DNA of 64,000 nucleotides from Streptomyces ochraceiscleroticus (GCF_000720485.1 NZ_JOAX01000021.1:124001-188000); one strand, 5' to 3'; shown: positions 46,601 to 59,966, counted from the stretch's first letter. Numbers and translations are program-made. The notes: generated by a model not told the origin, from the sequence alone.

Positions 46601-49600
46601 GCAGCAGCACCTCGGCCGTGGCAGGCAGCGCACCGGCCGTCGCCGTATCCGTCAGCACACAGACGGGACGGGCGTCCTCCAGCATGTACGCGATCCGCTC
46701 CGCCGGATACTCCGGATCCACCGGCAGATAGGCACCACCCGCCTTCACCACCGCCAGCAGCGTCACCAGCCACTCCACCGACCGCGGCAGCGCCACCGCC
46801 ACCAGCCGCTCGGGGCCGACACCCGCCGCCACCAGATGCCGCGCAAGCCGGTTCGCCCGCGCGTTCACCTCCGCGTACGACAGCACCGACGCACCGCACT
46901 CCACCGCCACCGCATCGGGCGTACGGCTCACCTGCGCCTCGAACAGCTCCGGCAAGGTCCCTGCCGTGACGGCTCGCCCCGTGTCGTTCCACTCGTACAG
47001 CAACCGGCTCCGCTCACCCTCGGACAGCACCTCCAGCCGTCCCACGGGGCAGTCGGGGTCGGCCGCTGCCGACTCCAGCAACCGCACCAGACGTGTGACC
47101 AGTGCTTCGACCGTGTCGCGGTCGAAGAGGTCGGTGGCATACACGACGCCGCCGGCGATGCCGTCCGGGGCTCCCGTCTCGTCGTGGTGTTCGCGCAGGC
47201 TGAAGGCCAGATCGAACTTGGCGGCCGTGGTGTCCGGCACCACCTGCTCGGCCCGCAGGCCGGGGAGATCGACGGTGCCCGCCTCGTGGCTCTGTACGGT
47301 CAGCATCACCTGGAACAGCGGGTGGTGGCCGAGCGAACGGACCGGACGGACGATCTCGACGAGGCGCTCGAACGGCACGTCCTGGTGGCCGAACGCCCCG
47401 AGGTCCGTCTCCCGCACCCGCTCCAGCAGCTCACGGAAGCCCGGATTACCCGAGGTGTCCGTACGCAGCACCAGCGTGTTCACGAAATACCCGACGAGGT
47501 CGTCCAGCGCCTCGTCGGCGCGCCCCGCCACCGCCGTGCCGATCGGGATGTCCGTTCCGGCACCCATACGGGAGAGCAGCGCCGCGAGCCCGGCCTGCAA
47601 CACCATGAAGGCCGTGGTCCCGGTCTGCCGCGCCAACGCGGTGAGCCGACGGTGGAGGTCGGCAGAGATCCGTACGTCCACGTCGTCACCCCGGTGAGTG
47701 GCAACGGCCGGACGCGGACGGTCCAGGGGCAGTTCGGTCAGCTCCGGCAGCCCGGCCAACTGCTCACGCCAGTACCGCGACTGCCGCGAAAGCAGGCTCT
47801 CCGGATTCTCCTCGCAACCCAGCACCTCCTGCTGCCACAACGCGAAGTCGGCGTACTGCACGGGCAACGGCTCCCAGATCGGAGCCGCGCCCTTGATGCG
47901 TGCCGCATACGCCCGCGACAGCTCCCGCAACAGCGGACCGGTCGAACCACCATCGGCCACTATGTGATGCATCAGGACGAGCAGAACATGCTGCTCAGAG
48001 CCGATGCGGAACAGGGTCACCCGCACCGGCATCTCGGTATCGAGAGCGAAGCCGTACTGTGACGCCTCCGCGAGTGACGCCTCCAGCTCCCCCTTCGACA
48101 CCTCCACCACGACCGGCCGGGGAGCCGCCTTCTCCACTGGAAGGATCCGCTGCCGCGGCACCCCGCCCACCTCCGGAAACACCGTCCGAAGGCTTTCGTG
48201 CCGCTCCACCACATCACCCAACGCGGCTTCCAGAGCGGCAACATCCAACGCACCGCTCAACCGCAGAGCCAACGGCACGTTGTATGTAGCGCCGGGGCCC
48301 TCCACCTGGTCGAGCACCCACAGCGGCCGCTGGGTGAAGGACAGCGGCACCACGTCGGGCCGTTCTCGCGGGGTGAGAGCGGTACGTGCGCGGTCCGCAC
48401 CCTCGACGCGTCCGGCCAGAGCCGCGGCAGACGGGGCCTCGAAGAGCGCACGGAGTGGCAGCTCCACTCCGAAGGCGGAGCGGATCCGGCTGATCAGCCG
48501 GGTGGCCAGCAGCGAATGCCCACCGAGCTCGAAGAAGCTCTGCTCCGCACCGACCCCCTCCAGCCCCAGCACCTCGGCGAACAGGCCACAGAGAATCTCC
48601 TCCTGCGGCGTGCGCGGCGCGCGCCCGGCCGGGCGCGCTGCGGTGTCCGGTGCGGGCAGGGCGCGCTGGTCGAGCTTGCCGTTCGGGGTCAGTGGCAGCT
48701 CCTCCAGCACCACGAACGCCGATGGCACCATGTACTCCGGCAGCCGTTCGGCCGCCCGGGCCCGCAGCGCTGCCGTATCCGCGTCACCGACCACGTACGC
48801 CACGATGCGCCGGTCGCCGGGGTGGTCCTCCCGCATCACGACCGCGGCCTGCTGGATGCCGGGGTGGGCCCCGAGTACCGCCTCGATCTCTCCCAGCTCG
48901 ATGCGGAAGCCCCGCACCTTCACCTGGTGATCGGCTCGGCCCACGAACTCCAACTCACCGGACCGGTTCCACCGCACCACATCACCCGTGCGGTACATCC
49001 GCGTCCCGGCCGGCCCGAACGGGTCCGCAACGAAGCGGCCCGCGGTCAAGCCCGGACGCCGCAGATACCCACGCGCCAGACCGGCCCCCGCCACATACAG
49101 CTCCCCGGCCACGCCTACTGGTACTGGCGAGAGCCGCTCGTCCAGCACATACACCCGGGCGTTGACGATCGGCCGCCCGATCGGCGGCACCATCTCCCCC
49201 GCCAACGGCTCGCTCATCGTCGCGCACACCGTCGTCTCCGTCGGCCCATACGCGTTCACCATCCGGCGCCCCGCCGACCACCGCCCCACCTGCCCCGGCG
49301 GACACGCCTCACCGGCCACCACCAGCGTCAACCCATCCGGCAGCGCACCGTCCGGCAACACTCCCAACGCCGCAGGCGGCAACGTCACATGAGTAACCCC
49401 ATGCCGCGCGAGCACGCCCACCAGACCCTCGCCCGGCAACAACTCCTCCGAAGACGCCAACACCAACCGCGCCCCCGACAACAACGCCATACACAGCTCC
49501 CAGGAGGCGGCGTCGAAGCTCGGGGAGGCGAACTGCAGCACCCGGCTGTCGGAGGTGATGTCGAAGGACTCGATCTGGGTCAGGGACAGGCTCGCGATGC

Positions 49601-51512
49601 CCGCGTGCGTGACGACCACGCCCTTGGGGCGGCCGGTGGAACCGGACGTATAGATCACGTACGCCGGTGAGCCCGGCCGCAGCGGCTCCCCGCGCTCCGC
49701 ATCCGTCAGATCGTGGGCATCGGCAGCATCGACCCGGGCAGCGGTGTCCGGATCGTCCAGCAAGAACAGTTCTGCCGTGGCAGGCAGCGCACCGGCCGTC
49801 GCCGCGTCCGTCAGCACACAGACGGGGCGGGCGTCCTCCAGCATGTACGCGATCCGCTCCGCCGGATACTCCGGGTCCACCGGCAGATAGGCACCACCCG
49901 CCTTCACCACCGCCAGCAGCGCGGCGACCAGGTCGACCGAGCGGGGCAGCGCCACCGCGGCATACCGCTCCGGACCCACGCCCCGCTCGACGAGCCGGCG
50001 GGCGAGCCGGTTGGCGCGCTGGTTCAACTCGCGGTAGGTGAGGGCGGTTTCACCGTGTTCGACGGCGACCGCGTCGGGGGTGCGCCTTACCTGTTCCTCG
50101 AAGAGCCGCGAAAGGGTCGCGTCGGTCACCGGGCGCGCGGTGTCGTTCCACTGGTCCAGCAGGCGGGTGCGCTCGACCGGGTCGAGGACATTGAGGTCAC
50201 CGGTGACGCAGCCGGAGTCGGCCGCTGCGCGCTCCAGCAGTCGTACCAGGCGGGCGGCCAGGTCCTTGGCCGTCGCCTCCTCGAAGAGGTCGGTGGCGTA
50301 GACGAGGCCGCCGGTGATGCCGTCGGGGGTGCCGTCGGCCGCGTGGTGCTCGTGCAGGCTGAAGGTGAGGTCGAACTTCGCCGTTCCGGCGCTGAGGTCC
50401 TCGACCTCGGTGGTCAGTCCGGGCAGCGCCGGGGCGGCGCCGGCGTTGTTCTGCAGGACGAGCATCACCTGGAACAACGGGCTGTAGGCCAGCGAGCGGC
50501 TCGGGTTGACGACCTCCACCAGCCGTTCGAAGGGCACGTCCTGGTGGGCGAACGCCGCGAGGTCCGTCTCCCGCACCCGCTCCAGGAGCTCACGGAAGCT
50601 CGGATCACCCGAGGTGTCCGTACGCAGCACCAGCGTGTTCACGAAGAACCCGACAAGGTCCTCCAGGTCCTCGTCCTGGCGCCCGGCCACCGCCGTGCCG
50701 ATCGGGATGTCCGTTCCGGCACCCATGCGGGAGAGCAGCGCCGCGAGCCCGGCCTGCAACACCATGTACATGGTGGCGTTGGCACTGCGGGCGAGCTCGG
50801 CGAGAGCGCGGTGTGTCCCGGCGCCGAGCCGCACGTCGACCGAGCGTCCCCGGTGGGTGGCGACGGCCGGACGCGGGCGGTCCAGAGGTAGTTCGGTCAG
50901 CTCGGGCAGCCCGGCCAACTGCTCACGCCAGTAACGCGACTGCCGCGACAGCAAGCTCTCCGGATCGTCCTCGGAACCCAGCACCTCCTGCTGCCACAAT
51001 GCGAAATCCGCGTACTGCACCGGCAACGGCTCCCACTCCGGAGCCTCGCCCTTGATGCGTGCCGCGTACGCCCGCGACAGATCCCGCAGCAACGGGCCGA
51101 TGGACCAGCCGTCGGCGACGACGTGATGCATCAGCACGAGCAGAACGTGCTGCTCAGGGCCCGCGCGGAACAGTGTCACGCGTACCGGTACCTCGGTATC
51201 GAGAGCGAAGCCGTGCTGCGCTGCCTCCGCCAGCGACGACTCCAGCTCCCCCTCCGGCACCTCCACCACCACCGGCCGCACAGCCGCCTCCGCCACCGGA
51301 AGGATCCGCTGCCGCGGCACCCCCTCCACCTCCGGAAACACGGTCCGAAGGCTCTCGTGCCGACCCACCACATCACCCAACGCCGCCTCCAGAGCGGCAA
51401 CATCCAACGCACCGCTCAACCGCAAAGCCAACGGCACGTTGTACGTGGCGCCGGGGCCGTTCAGGCGGTACAGGAACCACAGCCGCTGCTGGGTGTAAGA
51501 AAGCGGAATCAC
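43695..51512 (-). CDS. NRPS, middle subunit: C-A-T-C-A-T-E
   Basis: 2605 residues. C (1-435, HHVVADGWS); A (460-960) with hand-read code DAWTVAAVCK, a Phe-type signature; T ([10 protein letters not shown], about 1000); C (1060-1480, HHIVADGGS); A (1520-2010) with code DASTVAAVCK, a known Tyr signature; T of the pre-epimerase kind ([10 protein letters not shown], about 2052); E (2110-2560, [13 protein letters not shown]). Prediction: residues 4 (Phe) and 5 (D-Tyr). The two A domains are nearly identical in DNA over long stretches and differ in the pocket only at position 239 (Trp/Ser). GTG start at 51512 overlaps the upstream NRPS stop (GTGA), with GGAG 5 bases away. Confidence 0.95.
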   Translation of the reverse strand: MIPLSYTQQRLWFLYRLNGPGATYNVPLALRLSGALDVAALEAALGDVVGRHESLRTVFPEVEGVPRQRILPVAEAAVRPVVVEVPEGELESSLAEAAQHGFALDTEVPVRVTLFRAGPEQHVLLVLMHHVVADGWSIGPLLRDLSRAYAARIKGEAPEWEPLPVQYADFALWQQEVLGSEDDPESLLSRQSRYWREQLAGLPELTELPLDRPRPAVATHRGRSVDVRLGAGTHRALAELARSANATMYMVLQAGLAALLSRMGAGTDIPIGTAVAGRQDEDLEDLVGFFVNTLVLRTDTSGDPSFRELLERVRETDLAAFAHQDVPFERLVEVVNPSRSLAYSPLFQVMLVLQNNAGAAPALPGLTTEVEDLSAGTAKFDLTFSLHEHHAADGTPDGITGGLVYATDLFEEATAKDLAARLVRLLERAAADSGCVTGDLNVLDPVERTRLLDQWNDTARPVTDATLSRLFEEQVRRTPDAVAVEHGETALTYRELNQRANRLARRLVERGVGPERYAAVALPRSVDLVAALLAVVKAGGAYLPVDPEYPAERIAYMLEDARPVCVLTDAATAGALPATAELFLLDDPDTAARVDAADAHDLTDAERGEPLRPGSPAYVIYTSGSTGRPKGVVVTHAGIASLSLTQIESFDITSDSRVLQFASPSFDAASWELCMALLSGARLVLASSEELLPGEGLVGVLARHGVTHVTLPPAALGVLPDGALPDGLTLVVAGEACPPGQVGRWSAGRRMVNAYGPTETTVCATMSEPLAGEMVPPIGRPIVNARVYVLDERLSPVPVGVAGELYVAGAGLARGYLRRPGLTAGRFVADPFGPAGTRMYRTGDVVRWNRSGELEFVGRADHQVKVRGFRIELGEIEAVLGAHPGIQQAAVVMREDHPGDRRIVAYVVGDADTAALRARAAERLPEYMVPSAFVVLEELPLTPNGKLDQRALPAPDTAARPAGRAPRTPQEEILCGLFAEVLGLEGVGAEQSFFELGGHSLLATRLISRIRSAFGVELPLRALFEAPSAAALAGRVEGADRARTALTPRERPDVVPLSFTQRPLWVLDQVEGPGATYNVPLALRLSGALDVAALEAALGDVVERHESLRTVFPEVGGVPRQRILPVEKAAPRPVVVEVSKGELEASLAEASQYGFALDTEMPVRVTLFRIGSEQHVLLVLMHHIVADGGSTGPLLRELSRAYAARIKGAAPIWEPLPVQYADFALWQQEVLGCEENPESLLSRQSRYWREQLAGLPELTELPLDRPRPAVATHRGDDVDVRISADLHRRLTALARQTGTTAFMVLQAGLAALLSRMGAGTDIPIGTAVAGRADEALDDLVGYFVNTLVLRTDTSGNPGFRELLERVRETDLGAFGHQDVPFERLVEIVRPVRSLGHHPLFQVMLTVQSHEAGTVDLPGLRAEQVVPDTTAAKFDLAFSLREHHDETGAPDGIAGGVVYATDLFDRDTVEALVTRLVRLLESAAADPDCPVGRLEVLSEGERSRLLYEWNDTGRAVTAGTLPELFEAQVSRTPDAVAVECGASVLSYAEVNARANRLARHLVAAGVGPERLVAVALPRSVEWLVTLLAVVKAGGAYLPVDPEYPAERIAYMLEDARPVCVLTDTATAGALPATAEVLLLDDPGTAARIGSADAHDLTDAERSEPLRPGSPAYVIYTSGSTGRPKGVVVTHAGIASLAAGQIERFDVRPDSRVLQFVSLSFDAVISELCMALLSGARLVLASSEELLPGEGLVGVLARHGVTHVTLPPAALGVLPDGALPDGMTLVVAGEACPPGQVGRWSAGRRMVNAYGPTETTVCATMSEPLAGEMVPPIGRPIVNARVYVLDERLSPVPVGVAGELYVAGAGLARGYLRRPGLTAGRFVADPFGPAGARMYRTGDLARWTRHGELEFVGRADHQVKVRGFRIELGEIEAVLASGPGVRQVAVVVREDRPGDRRVVAYVVGDADTAALRAHAAERLPAYMVPSAVVPLAALPVTPNGKLDQRALPAPDAAARPAGRTPRTSQEEMLCGLFAEVLGLEQVGVDEPFFELGGDSILAIQLVSRARSAGLLLTARDVFTHQSVAALATVAASVAPTTGTERQDGTGSLPATPIMHWLRELDGPWEGFNQSMVVQVPRGADPARLAAAVQAVLDHHDVLRMRAVPAADGWELTVPPRGAVSAGAVLHRVDAAGLDASAWDALVEREGEAARGRLAPAEGVMVQCVWFDRGPELPGRLLIVAHHLVVDGVSWRILLPDLAAAWHGTAAGGRAEPAPVPTSFRRWSRLLAEHAAGPDRTAELPLWEGMTGTADPLPARATWDRARDAAGTCRSLTRRLPTEVTHALLTIAPAAFHAGVNDVLLTGLALAVLERRRAVSRERGGAGLGDGDTALLVDLEGHGREEIVPGADLSRTVGWFTTLYPVSIDPGPLADDELRTPGPALGRALKRIKEQLRALPDNGIGYGMLRHLRPDGESALTARPTPQIGFNYLGRFLAAGAEDVADWAVVPGVRGPLPRDPGMPVGHPLEINAMTQDRPDGPELTVTWTWPAALFDEDEIAALAAAWFRMLGALAEHAAAPDAGGHTPSDLTLAALSQDEIDDLEAELRDIV

Positions 51513-54500
51513 GATGTCTCCTCAGTCCTCTTCCTCGGCCGCAGCTTTGGCCGTGCCGGCGCGGCGTCCGCGAGCCGGCCCACCAGGGTTTCCACGGTTG
51601 GGTTTTCGAACAGCGTGCGGAGGGCGACCTCGGCGCCGAAGGCGGAGCGGATCCGGCTGATCAGCCGGGTGGCCAGCAGCGAATGCCCACCGAGCTCGAA
51701 GAAGCTCTGATCGGCACCGACTTCGGCCACTCCCAGCACCTCGGCGAACAGACCGCAGAGAATCTCCTCCTGCGGGGTGCGCGGGGCCCGTCCGGCGCTC
51801 TCCCACGCCGGCGCCGGCAGCGCCTTGTGGTCGAGCTTGCCGTTCGGCGTCAGCGGCAGCCCCTCCAGTACCACGAACGCCGACGGCACCATGTACTCCG
51901 GCAGCCGTTCGGCCGCCCGGGCCCGCAACGCAGCGACATCCGCGTCACCGACCACGTACGCCACTACGCGCCGGTCGCCGGGGCGGTCCTCGCGCACGAC
52001 CACGGCCACCTGCCGGACGCCCGGGCCGGACGCCAACACCGCCTCGACCTCTCCCAGTTCAATCCGGAACCCCCGCACCTTCACCTGGTCATCGGCCCGG
52101 CCCACGAACTCCAACGCACCCGACCGGTTCCACCGCACCACATCACCCGTGCGATACATCCGCGTCCCCGCCGGCCCGAACGGATCCGCAACGAACCGGC
52201 CCGCGGTCAGGCCCGGACGCCGCAGATAGCCACGCGCCAGACCGGCCCCCGCCACATACAACTCCCCCGCCACACCCACCGGCACCGGAGACAACCGCTC
52301 GTCCAGTACGTAGGCGGTGGTGTTGGCCATCGGGCCGCCGATGGGCGGCACACCGGGATAGTCGTAAGGGGTGCGGACCGGGTGGCAGGTGGCGAAGGTC
52401 GTGGTCTCGGTGGGGCCGTACACATGGATGACGGTGGTACCGGGGCACCGCTCGGCCACCCTGCGCAGGGCAGCGGGCGAGCCCGCCTCGCCACCGGTCC
52501 ACACCTCGCGGAGGGCGGCCAGCGGGTCGCCGTCCTCCTCGGCGAGCAGGTTGAACAGGGCCGTGGTGAAGAAGGCCGCGGTGAGGCCGGCCCCGGCGAG
52601 CAGCCCGCGCAGCGCGGGCACATCCAGCTCTCCGGGCGGCGCGAGGACGACCTCGCCGCCCGACAGCAGCGGCACCCACAGCTCGTACGTCGAGGCGTCG
52701 AAGGCCAGCGGGGAGTGGAGCAGGACCCGGCGGTGCGCGCCGCCCGCGAAGACCGGGTCCGCCGCGAGGGCCGCGACGCCGCCGTGGGTCGCGGCCACGC
52801 CCTTGGGGACTCCGGTGGAGCCGGAGGTGAACATGGCGTAGGCGAGCTGTCCGGGAGGGACGGCCAGACCCGGGTCGTGGTCCGGGCCGTCACTCGCGTC
52901 GACGCCCTCCTCGGCGCCCTCATCGGCAGTGAGTACGGTCATTCCCTCCGGGAACAGCCGTGCCCGGTCGCGGGCGGTGCCGTCGACGACGGCGTGGGCG
53001 GCCCCGCTCTGTTCGAGGATCATCCGGAGGCGCGAGACCGGGTGGCAGGGGTCGAGCGGGACGTACATCCCGCCTGCCTTGAGCACACCGAGGATGGCGA
53101 CCACGGCGTCGAACGACCGCTCCTGGAGCAGCGCCACCGGGGTCTCGGGGCCGACGCCCTCGGCGATGAGCCGGTGGGCGAGCCGGTTGGCCTGCCGGTC
53201 GAGCTCCCCGTAGCTGAGCGTCCGGTCGCCGCTGCGCAGCGCGGGCGCGTCCGGGGTGCGGGCGGCCCGGTCCCGGAAGAGGTCGGTGAGGGAGCCGTGC
53301 GGAAGGGGTGCCCGGGTGTCGTTCCACTCATGCAGGAGGGTGCGGCGCTCGTCGTCGGGCAGTACGGGCAGGTCGGCGAGGGGCCGGTCGGGGGCGGCGA
53401 CCGCCGCATCGAGGATCCGGACCAGCCGGTCGGCGAGGCTCTGGGCCGTCTCGCGGTCGAAGAGGTCGACGGCGTAGCCGAGGCTGCCGGCGATGCCGTC
53501 CTCGCCCTCCGTCACGCTGACGGTGAGGTCGAACTTGGCCGCTCCGGCGCTGAGGTCCTCGGCCTCGGTGACCAGCCCCGGCAGGGCGGGTCCGGCCGTG
53601 CCGTCCTGGAGTACCAGCATCACCTGGAAGAGGGGGTGGTGCGCGAGCGACCGGACCGGGTTGAGCACCTCGACGAGGCGCTCAAAGGGCACATCCTGGT
53701 GGGCGTACGCCTCCAGGTCCGTGGCGCGGACCCGCTCCAGCAGCTCGCGGAAGCCCGGGTTGCCGGAGGTGTCGGTGCGCAGCACCAGCGTGTTGACGAA
53801 GAATCCGACGAGGTCGTCCAGCGCCTCGTCCTGGCGCCCGGCCACCGCCGTGCCGATCGGGATGTCGGTTCCTGCGCCCATGCCGGAGAGCAGCGCCGCG
53901 AGCCCGGCCTGCAGGACCATGAAGACGGTGGTGCCGGTCTCGCGGGTCAGTGCGGTGATCGCGCGGTGGGTGTCCTGGCCGAGGTCGAAGAAGATCCGCT
54001 CGCCGCGGTGGGAGGCGGCGGCCGGGCGGGGGCGGTCGAGCGGCAGCTCGGTGACCTCCGCCAGTCCGGCGAGGCGTTCGGTCCAGTACGCGGTCTGCCG
54101 GGCGAGCAGCCCGTCGGGGTCGTCGGGGGTGCCGAGCAGCTGCCGCTGCCAGAGCGTGTAGTCGGCGTACTGCACCGGCAACGGCTCCCATTCCGGGGCC
54201 GCGCCCTTGATACGTGCCGCATACGCCCGCGACAGATCCCGCAACAGCGGGCCCGTCGACCAGCCGTCGGCCACGATGTGGTGCATCAGTACCAGCAGTA
54301 CGTGCTGCTCAGGGCCGGTACGGAACAGTGTCACCCGCACCGGCACCTCGGTGTCGAGAGCGAAGCCGTGCCGCGCCGCCTCCGCCAGCGAGGTATCCAA
54401 CTCGCTCTCCGACAGCTCTACCACCACCAGCCGCGGGGCACCCGTCGTGATCTGCTGCCGCGGCACCCCCTCCACCTCCGGAAACACCGTCCGAAGGCTC

Positions 54501-57500
54501 TCGTGCCGCTCCACCACATCGCCCAACGCCGCCTCCAGAGCGGCCACATCCAACGCACCGCTCGACCGCAGAGCCAACGGGATGTTGTAGGTGGCAGTGG
54601 GGCCCTCCAGGCGGCTCAGGAACCACAGTCGCTGCTGGGCGTGCGAGAGCGGGAGGAGGCCGGGGCGCGGCTGCGGTTCCAGCCGCGGCCGCGCCGCAGC
54701 ACTGCCCTGCTGACCGTCCGTTGCGCGCTCCCGCTCCGCGCTGTCGAGGTGCGCGGCCATGCCCGCCACCGTCGGCGCCTCGAAGAGCGCGCGGAGGGAG
54801 AGGTCCACGTCGAAGGCGGCGCGGATCCGGCTGATCAGCCGGGTGGCGAGCAGCGAATGCCCGCCCAGGTCGAAGAAGTTGGCGTCCGTGCCGATCCGGC
54901 CGAGGCCGAGTACATCGGCGAACAGCCCGCACAGGATTTCCTCGCGCGGGGTCCTGGGCGCCGGGCCCGCCATGGCCGGCTCGGCCCCCGGAGCCGGCAG
55001 TGCCGCGCGGTCCAGCTTCCGGTTGGCGGTCAGCGGGAATTCGGGCAGCAGCACCACGGCTGCCGGAACCATGTAGTCGGGCAGCCGCTCGGCGGCGTAG
55101 GAGCGTACGGCGTCCGGGGTGAGGGCGGGGGACGCGGGGACGGCGTAGGCGACGATGCGCTTGTCGCCCGGCTGATCCTCGCGCACCACGACCGCTGCCT
55201 GCTGGATGTCGGGATGGGCTCCGAGTACCGACTCGATCTCGCCCAGTTCGATGCGGAAGCCCCGCACCTTCACCTGGTGGTCCACCCTGCTGATGAATTC
55301 CAGCAGCCCCGAGCGGTTCCAGCGGGCCAGGTCGCCCGAGCGGTACATCCGCGCCCCGGGCGGTCCGAACGGGTCCGCCACGAAGCGGGCCGCGGTCAGC
55401 TCCGGGCGGCCGTGGTAGCCGCGGGTGACCAGGTCGCCCGCGATGTAGAGCTCGCCGGGGACCCCGGCGGGCACTGGCTGCAGCCGGGCGTCGAGTACGT
55501 ACATCCGGGTGTTCCAGACGGGCCGGCCGATGGTGATCACACCGGCCGGTACGGTGTCGCCCGGGGCGATGCGGTACTCGGTGCAGCCGACCGTGGTCTC
55601 CGTCGGGCCGTATTCGTTGATCACGGTGGCACCGGGGTGCCGGGCCCGCCACTCGTCGAGCACCTCACCCATCAACGACTCGCCGCCGAGGACGAGTTGG
55701 CCGGACGGCGAGAAGTTCTCGTGGAGTTCGATGAGCAGCGGCAGGTGGCTGGGGGTGGCCTTGACGAAGGCCGGCCGGGCGCCGTCGGGGATGGCGTCGG
55801 CCGGGGTGTTGCCGTCCAGCTCCACCAGCCGGACGGTGCCGCCCGAGATGAGCGGGGCGAAGAGGCCGGTCACTGTCAGGTCGAAGGAGACCGGGGAATG
55901 CACCAGGGCGCGCCCGGACACACTGTCGTAGGCATGGCAGGCCCAGGCGAGGTAGCTGACCAGCGAGCGGTGTTCGACCATGACGCCCTTGGGGCGGCCG
56001 GTGGAGCCCGAGGTAAAGATCGCGAATGCGGCGTGTGCGGGGGTCAGCGGCGCCGTCCGGTCGGCATCGGTGAGGTTCCCCGCGTCGAGGTCCGTCAGGC
56101 TCTTCGCCGTCTCCGGGTCGTCGAGCACCATCCGGGGTGCCGAGGCGGGCAGTTCACCGGCGAGTGCCGAGGTGGTGACGACGGCGACCGGCGCGATGTC
56201 GCCGAGCATGAAGGCAATGCGTTCGGCGGGGTACGACAGGTCGAGGGGCAGATAGGCGCCGCCCGCCTTGCCCACCGCGAGCAGCGTGGCGACCAGGTCG
56301 ACCGAGCGGGGCAGGGCGACCGCGGCGTACCGCTCGGGGCCGACTCCGTAGGTGACGAGGGACCGGGCGATGCGGTTGGCGCGCTCGTTGAGCTCCTGGT
56401 ACGTCAGGGTGGTGCCATCGTGCTCCACGGCGATGGCGTCCGGCGTGCGGTGTGCCTGGGCTTCGAACAGTGCGGGCAGTGTGGTCTGGGGCACCGGGTG
56501 CGCGGTGTCGTTCCACTCGTGCAGCAGCCGGGTGCGCTCGGCCGGGTCGAGGATGTCCAGACCGCTGAGGGCCCGGTCGGGGTCGGCGGTGGCGGACTCC
56601 AGCAGCCGTACGAGGCGGTCGGCCAGCGCCCGGGCGCTCTCGGGGTGGAAGAGGTCGGTCGCGTACTCCAGGGTGCCGTCGAGGCCGGCGGGCGCGCCGT
56701 CGGGGCCGGTCCGCTCCTGGAAGACGAACGACAGGTCGACCTTGGCGGATTCCTTGTCGACGGTGCTGACCTCGGCCGTCAGGCCCAGCAGCCGGAAGTC
56801 GGCGCGGTCGCTGCCCTGGAAGGTCAGCATGGTCTGGAACAACGGGTGGTAGGCCAGCGAGCGGCCGGGGTTGAGGTGCTCCACCAGACGGTCGAGGGGG
56901 ACGTCCTGGTGGGCGAAGTCGCCGAGGTCGTCGCGGCGCACCCGGCCGAGCAGTTCCCGGAAGGTGGGGTCCCCCGAGGTGTCCGTGCGCAGGCACAGGG
57001 TGTTGGCAAAACAGCCGATGAGGTCGTCCAGCGCCTCGTCCCCGCGGCCGGTCACCGCGGTGCCGATGGGGATGTCGGTGCCCGCGCCGAGGCGGGTGAA
57101 CAGGGCGGCCATGCCCGCCTGGACGGCCATGAAGACGGTGGTGCCCATGCGGCGCGCGAGTGCGGTGACCCGCTGGTGCAGCGCGTCGTCGAGGGTGAAG
57201 CGGACCAGTCCGCCACGGCCGGCGGCGACGGCGGGCCGGGGCCGGTCCGTAGGCAGTTCGAGCACCTCGGGAAGACCGGCCAGCCGCCGCTCCCAGTAAC
57301 GGAGCCCGTCGTCCGGTGTCTCCTGGACACTGTGGGTGTTCCCCGGCTCCGCGTCCGGTGTCTCGTGGCCGTCGTCCGTGTCCCCCGGAACCGCCTCCGG
57401 GGTGGCCAGTTGCCACAGGGTGTAGTCGGCGTACTGGACGGGCAGCGGCCGCCAGTCGGGCGCTGCGCCGCCGAGGCGTGCGGCGTAGGCCGCCGACAGG

Positions 57501-59890
57501 TCACGGCTGAGCGGGCCGAGCGAGCCGCCGTCGGTCGCGATGTGATGCAGCAGCAGAAGCAGTACGTGGCGGTCCTCGCCGACCCTGAAGAGCACGGCCC
57601 GCAGCGGCGCTTCGGCGGCGAGGTCGAACCGGTACTGGGCGACCCTGGTCACCTCACCGTCGAGCCCGCTCTCCGCAACGGACACGACCGGGACCTCGGG
57701 CCGCACCTCGTGGGCGGGCAACACCTGCTGGTACGGCTCGCCATCGGCCTGGCGATAGACGGTGCGCAGCACTTCGTGACGGTCGGTCAGGTCGGCGAGG
57801 GCGGCGCGCAGGGCCGCCCTGTCGAGGGGGCCGGAGAGGCGGAGGGTGAGCGCGACGTTGTACGAGGTACCGGTCTCCTCCAGCTCATGGAGGAACCACA
57901 GCCGGCGCTGGGCGGCGGACAGCGGCAGGCGCTCCGGGCGCCGGGCGGGGGCGAGCCGGGGGCGGCCGGCACCGGCGTCGTCGAGGCGGGCGGCCAGCGC
58001 GGCGGGGGTGGGGGCGTCGAAGACCGCGTTGACCGGGATGCTCACGCCCAGCAGCCGGCGGATGCGGTTGATCAGACGGGTGGCCTTCAGCGAGTGGCCG
58101 CCGAGCGCGAAGAAGTCGTCGTCGGCGTGGACCCGGTCAGCCCCGAGCACCTCGGCGAACAGCCCGCACAGGATCTCCTCGCGCGCGGTCCTGGGCGCCT
58201 GTCCCGCGGCGGCCGGACCGTTGGCCGCGGAACCGGCCGCGGAGTCGGTCTGGGAATCGGCCTCGGAATCGGTCCCGGCGGCAAGGGCGGCTCTGTCGAT
58301 CTTGCCATTGGGGGTCAGCGGAAGCGCGGCGGCGAGCGCGATCCTGGCCGGTACCGCATGTGCGGGGAGCCGTGCCGCGACGAAGTCCCGTACGTCGCCG
58401 GCCTGCGGGGCGGCTCCCGGGGCCGCGACCACATGGCCGGTCAGGACCTCGTCGCGGCAGACGACCGCGGCCTGGACAATGCCCGGGAAGTCCCGCAGCG
58501 CGGCCTCGACCTCCGCGGGCTCCACCCGGAAGCCGCGAACGGTGAGCTGGTCGTCCAGGCGCCCGAGGTACTCCAGGGTGCCGTCGGAACGGGGGCGTAC
58601 GTGGTCGCCGGTGCGGTAGGCACGCACGGCGTCCCGGCCTTCGGGGGCCGCGCTTCCGGAGTCGAAGCCGGACTCGTGCTGGTCGAGGTAGTGGGTGAGG
58701 TAGCGGCTCCGTACCACCAGTTCGCCGTCCGCGGCGGCCTCGCCGGCCGGGGTGAGGGTGCCGTCCGGGGCGCGCACCAGCAGTTCGACGCCGTCGATGC
58801 CCGGACCGATCGGCACGGCGGCGCCCCGCGGTGCGCATGGCCGGTGGCCGTCCGGATCCCGCGGCGCGAACGGCCGGTGGCCGTCGGGGTCCCGGGCGGT
58901 CAGGACCGAGACGGCCTGGGGGGTCTCGGTGGTGCCGTACATGTTGAGCACCCGGCTCTGCGGGGCCGCGGCCGCCCAGGAGTCGACGAGGCGCCAGGTC
59001 GCCGCCTCGCCACCGAAGCCGGTCAGCCGCAGCGCGGGCCAGCCGCCCGCGGGGGCGCTGTCGGCCAGCGCGTCCGCGAGGCCCGGGGTGAGGTGGGCGA
59101 CGGTGACGGACTCGTCGGCGAGCCACTGTGCCACCTTCGTGGCCTCCCGTACCTCCGCGTCGGGGAAGCAGGCTGTGCCACCGGCCCACAGGGGGGTGAA
59201 CAGGTCGCGCAGCAAGGGGTCGTGGCCGAGCCCTGACAGGACGGCGAAGCGGTCGTCGGGACCGAGGCCGAAGGCCGTGGCGTACCAGTCGAGGAAGTGC
59301 TCGACCGGTTCCCAGGTACCCCGGACCGCGCGGGGGCGCCCGGTGGTGCCCGAGGTGAAGACCAGGTAGGCGGTGCGCGCGGGGTCCTGAACGTCCGCCG
59401 GTTCCGCCGTACTCCGGCTCGTACCGCGCGCCTCCCGCGCCTCGTGCGCACACGCGTCCAGCACCGGACCGTCGACCAGTCCTGCCGGGGGCCCGGCGGG
59501 GTCGCAGGAGATCCAGGCCGACGGCCGGGCCTGCGCCACGTACTGCCGGAGCCGCTCCGCCGGGTATGCCGCGTCCAGCACGGTGAAGGCCGCGCCCGCC
59601 TTCGCCACCGCGGTCAGCGCCAGAGCCAGTGCGGGGGTGCGCTGCGCGTACACGGCCACCGTGCTGCCGGCGGTCACTCCCAGCCCGCGCAGCCGTCCGG
59701 CCAGCCGGTCCGTCTCCGCCGCGAACTCCCGGTAGGTCCAGCGGACTCCGGAACCGGTGACCGCGATGCGGTCCGGCGTGCGGACGGCATGTCCTGCCAG
59801 GCGCTCCAGCAGACCGGCCCGCACCGTCCTTCCCTCCGAACCCTCCGAACGCTCCGAAGGTGAGAAGTTCCGCACCGCCATACCTGCCAT
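51509..59890 (-). CDS. NRPS, first subunit: A-T-C-A-T-C-A-T
   Basis: 2793 residues. The loading A domain (30-545) is unusual: the core reads [20 protein letters not shown], as in Lys2-type aminoadipate reductases (hand-read code DPRHGGMQAK). It starts without a C domain, so no N-terminal lipid is expected. T1 Ser lies near 597. C2 (650-1085) has [10 protein letters not shown]2 (1135-1625) has code DLTKVGEVGK, closest to Asn. T2 is near 1677. C3 (1735-2170) has [10 protein letters not shown]3 (2215-2680) has code DAYFWGVTFK, resembling Ile/Val signatures. T3 is near 2735. ATG at 59890 has AGGAG 8 bases upstream; the open frame beyond it is non-coding. It opens the three-gene NRPS operon. Confidence 0.95.
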   Translation of the reverse strand: MAGMAVRNFSPSERSEGSEGRTVRAGLLERLAGHAVRTPDRIAVTGSGVRWTYREFAAETDRLAGRLRGLGVTAGSTVAVYAQRTPALALALTAVAKAGAAFTVLDAAYPAERLRQYVAQARPSAWISCDPAGPPAGLVDGPVLDACAHEAREARGTSRSTAEPADVQDPARTAYLVFTSGTTGRPRAVRGTWEPVEHFLDWYATAFGLGPDDRFAVLSGLGHDPLLRDLFTPLWAGGTACFPDAEVREATKVAQWLADESVTVAHLTPGLADALADSAPAGGWPALRLTGFGGEAATWRLVDSWAAAAPQSRVLNMYGTTETPQAVSVLTARDPDGHRPFAPRDPDGHRPCAPRGAAVPIGPGIDGVELLVRAPDGTLTPAGEAAADGELVVRSRYLTHYLDQHESGFDSGSAAPEGRDAVRAYRTGDHVRPRSDGTLEYLGRLDDQLTVRGFRVEPAEVEAALRDFPGIVQAAVVCRDEVLTGHVVAAPGAAPQAGDVRDFVAARLPAHAVPARIALAAALPLTPNGKIDRAALAAGTDSEADSQTDSAAGSAANGPAAAGQAPRTAREEILCGLFAEVLGADRVHADDDFFALGGHSLKATRLINRIRRLLGVSIPVNAVFDAPTPAALAARLDDAGAGRPRLAPARRPERLPLSAAQRRLWFLHELEETGTSYNVALTLRLSGPLDRAALRAALADLTDRHEVLRTVYRQADGEPYQQVLPAHEVRPEVPVVSVAESGLDGEVTRVAQYRFDLAAEAPLRAVLFRVGEDRHVLLLLLHHIATDGGSLGPLSRDLSAAYAARLGGAAPDWRPLPVQYADYTLWQLATPEAVPGDTDDGHETPDAEPGNTHSVQETPDDGLRYWERRLAGLPEVLELPTDRPRPAVAAGRGGLVRFTLDDALHQRVTALARRMGTTVFMAVQAGMAALFTRLGAGTDIPIGTAVTGRGDEALDDLIGCFANTLCLRTDTSGDPTFRELLGRVRRDDLGDFAHQDVPLDRLVEHLNPGRSLAYHPLFQTMLTFQGSDRADFRLLGLTAEVSTVDKESAKVDLSFVFQERTGPDGAPAGLDGTLEYATDLFHPESARALADRLVRLLESATADPDRALSGLDILDPAERTRLLHEWNDTAHPVPQTTLPALFEAQAHRTPDAIAVEHDGTTLTYQELNERANRIARSLVTYGVGPERYAAVALPRSVDLVATLLAVGKAGGAYLPLDLSYPAERIAFMLGDIAPVAVVTTSALAGELPASAPRMVLDDPETAKSLTDLDAGNLTDADRTAPLTPAHAAFAIFTSGSTGRPKGVMVEHRSLVSYLAWACHAYDSVSGRALVHSPVSFDLTVTGLFAPLISGGTVRLVELDGNTPADAIPDGARPAFVKATPSHLPLLIELHENFSPSGQLVLGGESLMGEVLDEWRARHPGATVINEYGPTETTVGCTEYRIAPGDTVPAGVITIGRPVWNTRMYVLDARLQPVPAGVPGELYIAGDLVTRGYHGRPELTAARFVADPFGPPGARMYRSGDLARWNRSGLLEFISRVDHQVKVRGFRIELGEIESVLGAHPDIQQAAVVVREDQPGDKRIVAYAVPASPALTPDAVRSYAAERLPDYMVPAAVVLLPEFPLTANRKLDRAALPAPGAEPAMAGPAPRTPREEILCGLFADVLGLGRIGTDANFFDLGGHSLLATRLISRIRAAFDVDLSLRALFEAPTVAGMAAHLDSAERERATDGQQGSAAARPRLEPQPRPGLLPLSHAQQRLWFLSRLEGPTATYNIPLALRSSGALDVAALEAALGDVVERHESLRTVFPEVEGVPRQQITTGAPRLVVVELSESELDTSLAEAARHGFALDTEVPVRVTLFRTGPEQHVLLVLMHHIVADGWSTGPLLRDLSRAYAARIKGAAPEWEPLPVQYADYTLWQRQLLGTPDDPDGLLARQTAYWTERLAGLAEVTELPLDRPRPAAASHRGERIFFDLGQDTHRAITALTRETGTTVFMVLQAGLAALLSGMGAGTDIPIGTAVAGRQDEALDDLVGFFVNTLVLRTDTSGNPGFRELLERVRATDLEAYAHQDVPFERLVEVLNPVRSLAHHPLFQVMLVLQDGTAGPALPGLVTEAEDLSAGAAKFDLTVSVTEGEDGIAGSLGYAVDLFDRETAQSLADRLVRILDAAVAAPDRPLADLPVLPDDERRTLLHEWNDTRAPLPHGSLTDLFRDRAARTPDAPALRSGDRTLSYGELDRQANRLAHRLIAEGVGPETPVALLQERSFDAVVAILGVLKAGGMYVPLDPCHPVSRLRMILEQSGAAHAVVDGTARDRARLFPEGMTVLTADEGAEEGVDASDGPDHDPGLAVPPGQLAYAMFTSGSTGVPKGVAATHGGVAALAADPVFAGGAHRRVLLHSPLAFDASTYELWVPLLSGGEVVLAPPGELDVPALRGLLAGAGLTAAFFTTALFNLLAEEDGDPLAALREVWTGGEAGSPAALRRVAERCPGTTVIHVYGPTETTTFATCHPVRTPYDYPGVPPIGGPMANTTAYVLDERLSPVPVGVAGELYVAGAGLARGYLRRPGLTAGRFVADPFGPAGTRMYRTGDVVRWNRSGALEFVGRADDQVKVRGFRIELGEVEAVLASGPGVRQVAVVVREDRPGDRRVVAYVVGDADVAALRARAAERLPEYMVPSAFVVLEGLPLTPNGKLDHKALPAPAWESAGRAPRTPQEEILCGLFAEVLGVAEVGADQSFFELGGHSLLATRLISRIRSAFGAEVALRTLFENPTVETLVGRLADAAPARPKLRPRKRTEETS

Positions 59891-59966
59891 GGATCCGACT
59901 CCTCGATTCGCCTTCCGGCGGTCCGCTCGCCGCTGGCATTGGTCCTGAACCAACACCTGGACAAGC

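Noticed and set aside
45480..52300. Long near-identical DNA segments as insertion sequences or a mobile repeat
   Set aside because: They fall inside homologous adenylation, carrier and condensation domains and are explained by module duplication. No transposase or terminal repeats are present.
51059..59236. Very long open frame on the plus strand antiparallel to the NRPS genes
   Set aside because: Composition is a mirror of the minus-strand coding frame (Gly/Arg/Asp/Val rich) with no domain. It is a typical GC-rich shadow of the well-supported NRPS genes.
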